Notes under the pieces: model-generated
Databases searched by the model: none
Told to the model about the DNA's origin: nothing
Seen by the model: the letters and a program-made list of their open reading frames with translations, nothing else
Assembly (NCBI GenBank): GCA_029250425.1
Contig: JAQXFF010000086.1
Span: forward strand, 1 to 6,285
Reading direction: 5' to 3'
Origin: Candidatus Thalassarchaeaceae archaeon
GTDB taxonomy: Archaea > Thermoplasmatota > Poseidoniia > Poseidoniales > Thalassarchaeaceae
Length of the DNA stretch: 6,285 bases
Shown: positions 1 through 6,255 of the stretch, in pieces
Layout of the letters: every line of letters begins with the position of its first letter
Numbering within the stretch: position 1 is the stretch's first letter
Position numbers and translations under genes: made by a program

Positions 1-1
1 T

Positions 2-82
2 CCGCCATATTGGGTTGAGAAAATCGACCATCCATCAGTGTTCTTGCCTCAACTTGAAATCAGTCCCTTCGATGGACGGGCA
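2..82 (+). other. Open frame continuing upstream of the J-domain start
   Basis: The reading frame of the J-domain gene has no stop from base 2 to its ATG at 83 and reads as ordinary protein sequence (starting PPYWVEKIDHPS). Another frame ends at the TGA at 16-18 and could be the tail of an upstream gene. I see no convincing archaeal TATA/BRE pair and no strong Shine-Dalgarno sequence here. It is either a leader that happens to be open or an N-terminal extension or fusion cut by the window edge. Confidence 0.4.
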
Positions 83-1003
83 ATGTCGGACCCCTATCGC
101 ACCCTCGGGGTTTCCAAAGATGCCCCTCATGCGGAGATTAAACGCGCCTTCCGAAAGTTGGCGCGACAGTATCACCCTGATCGCAATCCAGATGACTCTG
201 CTGCTGAAGAACGATTCAAGGCAGTTCAGAATGCATGGGAGAAATTAGAGTCACCTGAAAAACGCCGACAGTTCGATGAGGAACAACAGATGAAACAGGC
301 TTTCGGTGGCATGGGTGGAATGCCTGGTGGAATGGGCGGAGTGGGCATTGATGATCTCCTCCGGCAGTTTATGGGCGGAGGCCAACGTCAACAAGCATCC
401 CCATTCGCGGGTCAACCGCGTACAGCTCCTCCTGAAACTGCAAAAGGAGCCGATATTTCATCACCTCTTGATATTGAAATTGAGCGAGCATTGGAAGGGG
501 GTAAAGTGCAGTTCACCCACAATCGGTTGGTTCGCTGTTCTGAGTGTAATGCAAGAGGTTGTGTTCATTGCACAAATCTTGGTGTCCGACGCAAAAAAAC
601 TCGCCTGACATTGAATGTCCCCAAAGGTGCCAAACATGGCCAGCAACTCAAGTTGCCAAAGATGGGCAATGAACACCCGACTGGCCAGCCTGGAGATTTG
701 ACAGTGACCCTTCGTATCGACGCAGAAGAAGGCCGTCGTTGGGAGGGTGAACATCTCATTCAAGAAGTTGCAATACCATACTCTACACTCACACTTGGAG
801 GCGAGGCACGTGTGTTGACACCAGTCGGAAAAACAGTATCTGTAAAAGTTGCCGCAGAAACCCGAATTGGTGACCGAAAGAGGCTGCCAAAAATGGGTTA
901 TGCGGGAGCAGATCTTGATATTGAGTTTATACTCGATGAACCAGAGTCTCTGACCCCATCTCAGAAGGCTGCTTTGGAGTCACTTCGAGACTCGGGGCTC
1001 TGA
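83..1003 (+). CDS. DnaJ-like J-domain co-chaperone with half zinc finger
   Basis: Predicted Hsp40 co-chaperone of 306 residues that would stimulate a DnaK/Hsp70 ATPase in the cytoplasm and deliver unfolded clients. Visible order: J domain at residues 4-66 with the HPD motif at 31-33; a Gly/Met-rich linker at about 74-88, replacing the usual Gly/Phe region; a first C-terminal client-binding domain from about 124, interrupted by a short cysteine motif (C152, C155, C160, C163); a second C-terminal domain at about 223-284. Classical DnaJ has four CxxCxGxG motifs and about 370-380 residues. Here only two CxxC motifs remain, enough for one zinc ion, so it lies between type I DnaJ and zinc-less CbpA. 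ATG 83 is chosen because the J domain starts at once after it; GTG 38 is an in-frame alternative and the frame is open to the left edge. No hsp70 or grpE lies in the window. The family call is firm; dnaJ versus a paralogue is not, so no symbol is given. Confidence 0.9.
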   Translation: MSDPYRTLGVSKDAPHAEIKRAFRKLARQYHPDRNPDDSAAEERFKAVQNAWEKLESPEKRRQFDEEQQMKQAFGGMGGMPGGMGGVGIDDLLRQFMGGGQRQQASPFAGQPRTAPPETAKGADISSPLDIEIERALEGGKVQFTHNRLVRCSECNARGCVHCTNLGVRRKKTRLTLNVPKGAKHGQQLKLPKMGNEHPTGQPGDLTVTLRIDAEEGRRWEGEHLIQEVAIPYSTLTLGGEARVLTPVGKTVSVKVAAETRIGDRKRLPKMGYAGADLDIEFILDEPESLTPSQKAALESLRDSGL

Positions 1004-1028
1004 TGGACACGCCCTTATACCCGTCTCT

Positions 1029-1043
1029 CCGGCCTACGGCCGG
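1029..1043 (+). other. GC-rich hairpin between J-domain and RND genes
   Basis: A perfect 6-bp inverted repeat, CCGGCC-TAC-GGCCGG, lies 25 bases after the upstream stop codon and 8 bases before the RND ATG at 1052. It is much more GC-rich than its surroundings. Its place over the normal ribosome-binding position suggests a structure limiting initiation, or a boundary hairpin after the J-domain gene. No T-tract follows, so a bacterial-type terminator is unlikely. Confidence 0.45.
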
Positions 1044-1051
1044 CGAGTGTG

Positions 1052-4000
1052 ATGAGAGATTTTTCGGGCGTGGCAGATTTTGCTGTTCACAATCGCACGA
1101 AATTCCATGTTGCAATCATCTTATTTTCGATTGTGATGGTCCCCGGTTTTCTACAAACTCTCACCCCAATCGACATCGAATCATACGATATGGATAGCCC
1201 TGAAATGGATGCAGAGAAAGTCATCAATGACGAATTTTCATCAAAGGAATTGACCATCGGTTTTGTCATTTCAATTCGAGACCCTTCGTTTATTGAGAAT
1301 GGCAATCAAGCCCCGCATACAGATTCTGAAGGCAATCCTGATCGTTTGGCATTGCCTTCACCAAATGAGGTTGCACCCTTCCAAGGGGTTGGAGAAGGAT
1401 TTTCAGGTGATGGAATTCCAGAAGGGGGCGTTTTCAATTTGACTTTCCTTCGTGAACTTGAGCAAAAGGTGATGGTTGCACGTGCCGACCCACTTGCAGA
1501 ATTTTATCGCCCCATTGTCAGTGAATTGACTGGGGAAAGTGCAAATGGAACCCTTTCCCTGTTTGAGCAATTTGAAGCATTCATGGCCAATCGTTCGTTG
1601 TTGACGCGCACGTCAACCGACCCATTTGGAAACATTGTCGAACCTCTAACAAATTGGTCCGATTGTGGAGTGTTGGAATGTCTGCAATTCGGAGATCCAA
1701 ATTTAACTCAGGCTCACATTGATTTGGCAGCCAATCGTATGATACTGGCTAGACCCAGCGTATTTTTGCGCTGGACAACCACCGATCGAGCTTTCCTTTC
1801 AGATCCATCAAGTCCTGTTATTGGGCCAGTTGGTGGCCAGATTGGAGAGGATGGTACTTTTGAGAATGCCATTTGGATGCCGGGGCGCTGGTCGGCTTCC
1901 TCAACATGGATTCTGCTTCAATTGGATAAGGAAGAAATGATGGCTTCAGGCTATACTTTTGTTTGGACCGATGCCCGCACAGAACCTGCTTCGATGACTT
2001 GGAATGGTCTTGAATTGTACACGACCCCGCCTGAATTGACAGTAGAAGAATGTCGAGATAGCCAAGAATCAGGAAACGGCCCTTGTTCAGCAGATTGGGC
2101 GTTACTCAGTCTCGAACACAATATACGAGTGACCGATCAGGAGTCTGTAACCCTCATTGCACCTCCGACTGGCATCAATATTGAGGTCAATCGTGAATTG
2201 CAACAATCTGTAACTCTCCTCGCGACAATGTTTGTGTGTATTCTGATGTTATTGTGGGCCAGTCTGCGAAGGGTAACTGATGTTGCAATTGTAGCAACAA
2301 CTCTTGGTTTCAGTTTATTGTGGATGCAAGGTTTGATTGGTTGGGGGATGATTATTGGAAGTACAATTGATGTCAAAATCATCAGTCGCAGTCAATTTAG
2401 CAATCTCCTGCCCATCCTAATTTTAGCGTTGGGCATCGATGATAGTTTACACGCGCTTCATCGGTACAAGGAAGAGCGTAATCGCGGGAAAACAACAGAT
2501 GAAGCAGTTCACATCAGCTTGTCGCGGGTTGGGCGTGCCATCATGCTCACTTCCTTAACAACCATCGCTGCTTTCTCAGCCAATCTGACCTCTAGCATCC
2601 CCGCACTCCGTTCGTTTGGAATAGAGGCTGCATTGGGTGTGGCCTCAGCATTCGTTTTGACTGGCCTCTGGGCACCACTAATCCGATACGACATTGATAT
2701 TTGGATGCAAAAGCGAAATCGTCTAAAAGAGGAATCAGAAGACCAGTTGTATCTTGTTCCCAAACATTGGTTGTCACGTATTTCTGGTGGTTCAGCCTGG
2801 GCTTCCCCATTCATCATCGTTATTGCGATTATTTTGACAGCCATTGCCACTCCCGCGATGTTATCACTTGAAGGGGATTTCAAGGTTGAGGATTTTCTCG
2901 ATGACGAATCTGAATTTGCTCAATCAGTATTCATCATCAATGAGAGATTTAGTTCTGAGGGCGAACCTGCTTTGATTCTGATTGAAGGTGATGTCCTCAA
3001 CCCAGATGTATACGCAGCAATCGGTGAACTGCGCGCGAATATGAATGAGGTTGGAGTAGATGATCCGAATCGCTATACAAGATTACCAACAGGTGAAATT
3101 GAGCTGCATGCAATCGATGAATTGGTCTACTGGGCAATGGGGAGTTTGGCAACCAATTCTGAACCGTTTACACTGGCGGGATGGAATGAATCCATGCCCG
3201 ACAATGGCGTCAATTGTGAACGTCTTCCCATGACGGGATTACCTGACGTATCTTCACGAGGATGTTTGCAATTTTTCTATGGGTTTTTGACCGTGTATGG
3301 GATTCCTCCTGCAGGTATTATTCCTGAAATCCCTCCAAGTATTCCTGAATTGTACATCTCTGCTGAGTGTGAATTGAATCCGAATGCTACTCACCTTTGT
3401 ATGGATGGTACCAATCCTACATACAACCGTATGACGATGCGGTGGGGCTTGATCAAGCCAGAGCAATTTACGATTACCAAACAAGTCTTGATTGAACTTG
3501 AGCATGATTTGATCCCATTCAGTAATTTATCCAGTGAGGACATGTCAATCCGCAGTAGTTTGGACACTGCTTCAGATGAATACCCTGTGACATGGGCGAT
3601 TCCTACAGGATCTCCAGTTACTCGATATGTCGCAGCATCTAGTATGCAAGATGAACTTCAAGGGACTCTGATTTTGGGTGTGTATCTCTGCCTCATCACA
3701 TTGTGGTGGGGTTTCAGACCCAGTGTCAACCAATCCACAGCAGCTTTCCGTAGAGGTAAGGAAGAATTTGCTTTGCTTGCGACATGGGGCTTGCTTGCAG
3801 GTTTTGCAATTGGTGCTGCGATGAGCGTAATCTATGGAGGGATTGTAGGGGGAATTTGTGGTTTCACCATCTTCATATTGAATTTCTTATGGGGTGAACG
3901 AGCCCTCGCTTTCGCAGTGATTACCACTTTCCCAATTCTGATTGTCGTCGTTTGGTTGTATGGTATGATTGCAGTTGCAGGATACGGCCTCAACATGGTT

Positions 4001-4405
4001 ACAGTGGCGATTGCAGCGATGAGTTTAGGCGTTGGAATTGATTACGTAATTCACGTCGTTGAACGCTATCGTGAAGAGCGTGAAAGAGGCCAATCTGTCC
4101 ATTCATCCCTTGTTGCAATGGGCGGTGCATCTGGCTTGGCTCTTGTTGGTTCTGCTGTATCGGATGTCACAGGCTTTGCCATCATTTCCCTTTCCCCAAT
4201 GGGTTTCTTTGCAGCGTTTGGTTTGTTTTGCGCGTTGATGATTGCCCTGAGTTTTATCGCTTCAATGGTGATTGCAAGTAGCGTTCTAGGTCTCATTGCT
4301 TGGCGCGAAATTCGTGCCGAATCCAATCGCGCAGGTGGAATCCGGAAATTACAAATTGCCACCGAAGAAAGGCTTGGTATCCGAAGAGGTGTGATTGATG
4401 ACTGA
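1052..4405 (+). CDS. RND/MMPL-superfamily membrane transporter, very large
   Basis: Predicted polytopic membrane protein of 1117 residues in the RND/MMPL (SSD-like) superfamily, whose members use ion gradients to move lipids or other hydrophobic substrates; the substrate here is unknown. It is a tandem duplication: TM1 at 18-36, outer domain 1 at 37-384, helices from about 385 to 545; then TM7 at about 584-604, outer domain 2 at about 605-864, helices from about 869 to 1080. Each half has the family motif in its fourth helix: GIDD at 461-464 and GIDY at 995-998, followed by matching cytoplasmic segments HRYKEERNRG (470-479) and ERYREERERG (1004-1013). D463, D464 and D997 are candidates for proton or cation coupling. 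The second half seems to carry two extra helices at about 906-948. Eight cysteines sit in the outer domains. ATG 1052 is chosen; GTG 1049 directly before it is equally possible. The family call is firm; the function is not known. Confidence 0.88.
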   Translation: MRDFSGVADFAVHNRTKFHVAIILFSIVMVPGFLQTLTPIDIESYDMDSPEMDAEKVINDEFSSKELTIGFVISIRDPSFIENGNQAPHTDSEGNPDRLALPSPNEVAPFQGVGEGFSGDGIPEGGVFNLTFLRELEQKVMVARADPLAEFYRPIVSELTGESANGTLSLFEQFEAFMANRSLLTRTSTDPFGNIVEPLTNWSDCGVLECLQFGDPNLTQAHIDLAANRMILARPSVFLRWTTTDRAFLSDPSSPVIGPVGGQIGEDGTFENAIWMPGRWSASSTWILLQLDKEEMMASGYTFVWTDARTEPASMTWNGLELYTTPPELTVEECRDSQESGNGPCSADWALLSLEHNIRVTDQESVTLIAPPTGINIEVNRELQQSVTLLATMFVCILMLLWASLRRVTDVAIVATTLGFSLLWMQGLIGWGMIIGSTIDVKIISRSQFSNLLPILILALGIDDSLHALHRYKEERNRGKTTDEAVHISLSRVGRAIMLTSLTTIAAFSANLTSSIPALRSFGIEAALGVASAFVLTGLWAPLIRYDIDIWMQKRNRLKEESEDQLYLVPKHWLSRISGGSAWASPFIIVIAIILTAIATPAMLSLEGDFKVEDFLDDESEFAQSVFIINERFSSEGEPALILIEGDVLNPDVYAAIGELRANMNEVGVDDPNRYTRLPTGEIELHAIDELVYWAMGSLATNSEPFTLAGWNESMPDNGVNCERLPMTGLPDVSSRGCLQFFYGFLTVYGIPPAGIIPEIPPSIPELYISAECELNPNATHLCMDGTNPTYNRMTMRWGLIKPEQFTITKQVLIELEHDLIPFSNLSSEDMSIRSSLDTASDEYPVTWAIPTGSPVTRYVAASSMQDELQGTLILGVYLCLITLWWGFRPSVNQSTAAFRRGKEEFALLATWGLLAGFAIGAAMSVIYGGIVGGICGFTIFILNFLWGERALAFAVITTFPILIVVVWLYGMIAVAGYGLNMVTVAIAAMSLGVGIDYVIHVVERYREERERGQSVHSSLVAMGGASGLALVGSAVSDVTGFAIISLSPMGFFAAFGLFCALMIALSFIASMVIASSVLGLIAWREIRAESNRAGGIRKLQIATEERLGIRRGVIDD
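4386..4391 (+). promoter_or_regulatory. Shine-Dalgarno site for the DUF971 gene
   Basis: GAGGTG, a strong match to the archaeal anti-Shine-Dalgarno sequence, lies inside the last codons of the RND gene and 6 bases before the ATG at 4398. It supports 4398 over the TTG at 4395 as the start and suggests that ribosomes finishing the RND gene can restart here. Confidence 0.6.
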
Positions 4406-4727
4406 AGTACCTCGATTGCGACAACTTGAACGCCGTGAAATAGATATGGTGTTGCGATGGAAAGATGATACTGAACACACCATTGGGTACACAGAATTGC
4501 GATATTGGTGCCCCTGTGCAAATTGCAAACCTAGGCGTGAAGTTGAATCTAGAAGCGAGACACTACGTGACGAAGTTGGGCAATTAAGAAACGAGAAACC
4601 CAAGGCTGAAAATGTCGGTGGTTACGGAATTCGCTTCACTTTTGCTTCAGGGTGTAATTCCGGTATTTGGAGTACAGACCGCCTCCATGCAATCGCAACA
4701 GGTACCCCCGATCCTGATTCAGTGTGA
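4398..4727 (+). CDS. DUF971 / GBBH-N-like small zinc-binding protein
   Basis: A 109-residue protein that appears to be a free-standing DUF971 (gamma-butyrobetaine hydroxylase N-terminal-like) domain. Visible signature: a W-x-D-D strand at 21-24, then LRYWCPCANC with C38, C40 and C43, then VGGYGIRF (73-80) and SGCNSGIWS (84-92), matching the family pattern LRxxCxCAxC ... VGxYxIxxxxxDGHxxGIYS. In human gamma-butyrobetaine hydroxylase the same three-cysteine cluster plus a histidine bind zinc. Here the histidine position is C86, so a four-cysteine site is inferred. Residues 46-70 form a charged linker. No catalytic dioxygenase domain follows, so it is not the hydroxylase itself. DUF971 is also found fused to Mrp/ApbC-type ATPases such as plant HCF101, so a role around Fe-S or metal-protein assembly is possible but unproven. 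Its start overlaps the RND gene by 8 bases, implying co-expression. Confidence 0.82.
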   Translation: MTEVPRLRQLERREIDMVLRWKDDTEHTIGYTELRYWCPCANCKPRREVESRSETLRDEVGQLRNEKPKAENVGGYGIRFTFASGCNSGIWSTDRLHAIATGTPDPDSV

Positions 4728-4804
4728 TGTGCGAAGTGTCTTAACCACCCCCCCGGTCGTTTGAATCGGCGAAGTCGTGGGTTGTCCCACATCTTCGCTT
4801 CGCG
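4728..4804 (+). promoter_or_regulatory. Structured spacer before pus10
   Basis: Non-coding 77-base spacer. The main hairpin runs from 4769 to 4798: GCGAAG (4769-4774) pairs with CTTCGC (4793-4798), a 2x2 internal loop follows, then GTGGG (4777-4781) pairs with CCCAC (4786-4790) around a TTGT loop. A second GCGAAG (4731-4736) and a second, overlapping CTTCGC (4798-4803) allow other pairings that exclude parts of the main hairpin. A run of seven C (4748-4754) lies between. No clear archaeal TATA box is visible. It could be a leader regulating pus10 translation, a processing signal, or an end structure for the upstream operon. Confidence 0.5.
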
Positions 4805-6223
4805 ATGGTGAATGAAATGAACCCAGATTCCAATGAGGAAGATGATTGGACGAAATATGCCGATACTGGCTACACATCAACATATGACCCTTGGGCTGAC
4901 ATGGTTCCAGCAACCGAAATTGAGGAAGAAGAATTTGAAGATGATTTCGAAGATTTTGAAGATGCCAACTCCCGAAGTCGTGACATTCCACGCTGTCCAG
5001 CCCCAGCGGGCATAGAGCATACCATTCGCATTGGAACTTGCAACCATTGCCTTGGTCGTGTTGCAGGTGTTCGTATTGCTGGAGACCCTCTGGATCAAGT
5101 TGGTGAAAGGGTTCGCGCACAGGCACTTGAGAGAGATCCAGAATTGGAAATGAATGACGGCATTGATTGCTGTCCCTTTTGTGAAGATTTGTTCCTCGAG
5201 CTTGATTTGATTGTCAATCGAATTTCTGCTGCAGTGGATGGTGTAGAATTTTCCAAGGCGCAATTGGGCATTCATTTCGCCAAAGATCATGTCGCGGCTG
5301 AAGAGGTATTGCGTTCTACAATTGCGGCCACTGGAAGTCGGCCCCTCAAAGCAACACTTTCCGATGCGATCCAATCAGCAGTTTCTGAGAAATTGTCAGG
5401 AATGATTTGGGTTAAGGAGAGACCTGAAGTCATGCTTTTATTCGACACATTAACGCTGGGTGTGAATGCAGATGTTCGTGCAGTATTCTTGTATGGTCGG
5501 TATCGAAAAATTGCTCGAGGAATTCCTCAGACACGTTGGCCTTGCAGGGCTTGTCGTGGTCGCGATGGAGGTTGTGAGTCGTGTAATGGAACAGGACAAC
5601 AATATCCGTACAGTATTCAGAGTCTGACTTGTGAGCCAATGGTTGAATCCACTGGAGCCATATCCGATGCATTCCATGGAATGGGAAGAGAAGACATTGA
5701 TGTGCGATGTCTTGGAGATGGACGGCCATTTGTCGCTGAACTCAAATCACCCCTCCGTCGAACGATTGATTTTGAGAAATTGACGAAGGACATCAATAAA
5801 GCCGCCAAAGATCAAATCGAAATCCACGGCTTACGTGCATCCAATCGTGCTGAAGTAGCTCGGATCAAAGAAACCAAGGCTGAGAAATCATACACCATTC
5901 GTTTCACTTGTGAATCATCGTTGGCGGATGAAGAAATAATCACTCGAATCGAGTCATTGTCTGGCCAGGTACTCGAACAGCAAACTCCGCAACGTGTTTC
6001 TCATCGGCGTGCTGACAAAATTCGCAAGCGCAAGGTCATTTCAATCTTGAACATTGTAGTCGAAGAAAATGAGGTTCAATTTGACGTCCGTTGTGAATCG
6101 GGTACATATGTCAAGGAACTGGTTCACAGCGATGAAGGTCGAACAAATCCATCGGTAGCAGGCATCCTAGAGACTGACTGCGAGGTCATTTGGTTGGACG
6201 TTAAGGACATCCATGCGGACTGA
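4805..6223 (+). CDS. pus10: tRNA pseudouridine synthase Pus10
   Basis: Pus10 converts U54 and U55 in the T-loop of archaeal tRNAs to pseudouridine, replacing bacterial TruB for position 55. Of 472 residues, 1-60 are an acidic extension; about 75-230 form the N-terminal THUMP-type region, with C79-x2-C82 in a CLGR motif and C122/C123-P-F-C126 as likely zinc ligands; a second cysteine cluster (C247, C250, C257, C260) opens the catalytic part; HGMGREDIDVR (291-301) carries the likely catalytic aspartate D297, by analogy with the RTD motif of TruA; GDGRPFVAELKSP (304-316), the QQTPQRVSHRRAD block (392-404) and GTYVKELVHSDEGRTNPS (433-450) are family signatures. All expected motifs are present and the C-terminus is complete. 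ATG 4805 is the first start after an in-frame stop but has no ribosome-binding site; ATG 4817 (residue 5) has GGTGA just upstream and may be the real start. The gene follows the DUF971 gene after 77 bases. Confidence 0.95.
   Translation: MVNEMNPDSNEEDDWTKYADTGYTSTYDPWADMVPATEIEEEEFEDDFEDFEDANSRSRDIPRCPAPAGIEHTIRIGTCNHCLGRVAGVRIAGDPLDQVGERVRAQALERDPELEMNDGIDCCPFCEDLFLELDLIVNRISAAVDGVEFSKAQLGIHFAKDHVAAEEVLRSTIAATGSRPLKATLSDAIQSAVSEKLSGMIWVKERPEVMLLFDTLTLGVNADVRAVFLYGRYRKIARGIPQTRWPCRACRGRDGGCESCNGTGQQYPYSIQSLTCEPMVESTGAISDAFHGMGREDIDVRCLGDGRPFVAELKSPLRRTIDFEKLTKDINKAAKDQIEIHGLRASNRAEVARIKETKAEKSYTIRFTCESSLADEEIITRIESLSGQVLEQQTPQRVSHRRADKIRKRKVISILNIVVEENEVQFDVRCESGTYVKELVHSDEGRTNPSVAGILETDCEVIWLDVKDIHAD
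4807..4811 (+). promoter_or_regulatory. Candidate Shine-Dalgarno for pus10 start at 4817
   Basis: GGTGA lies 5 bases before ATG 4817. ATG 4805 instead has only the 3' arm of a hairpin upstream. This favours 4817 as the pus10 start, shortening the protein by four residues. Confidence 0.35.
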
Positions 6224-6255
6224 TTTTCAATTCATTGTCAGGCGGTGCGCTTAAT

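Noticed and set aside
15..248. 77-codon + strand frame over the start of the J-domain gene
   Set aside because: It is out of frame with the J domain and has no motif; the conserved HPD-containing frame explains the DNA.
1003..1197. 64-codon + strand frame starting in a TGATG overlap with the J-domain stop
   Set aside because: The stop-start overlap looks like coupling, but most of the frame lies over the clearly membrane-type N-terminus of the RND protein in another frame and resembles no known family.
4066..4521. 151-codon minus-strand frame across the RND-DUF971 junction
   Set aside because: It is antisense to two well-supported genes with conserved motifs and has no recognisable domain of its own.
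4748..4754. Run of seven C as a possible phase-variation tract
   Set aside because: It lies in a non-coding spacer, is short, and has no promoter elements at fixed spacing that its length would change.
4719..5126. 135-codon minus-strand frame covering the pus10 spacer and 5' end
   Set aside because: It is rich in His, Gln and Leu as expected for the antisense of this coding strand, and it overlaps the Pus10 CLGR zinc region.
4877..5374. 165-codon minus-strand frame within pus10
   Set aside because: The Phe/Lys-rich stretch is simply the reverse complement of the acidic-tail codons; there are no family features.
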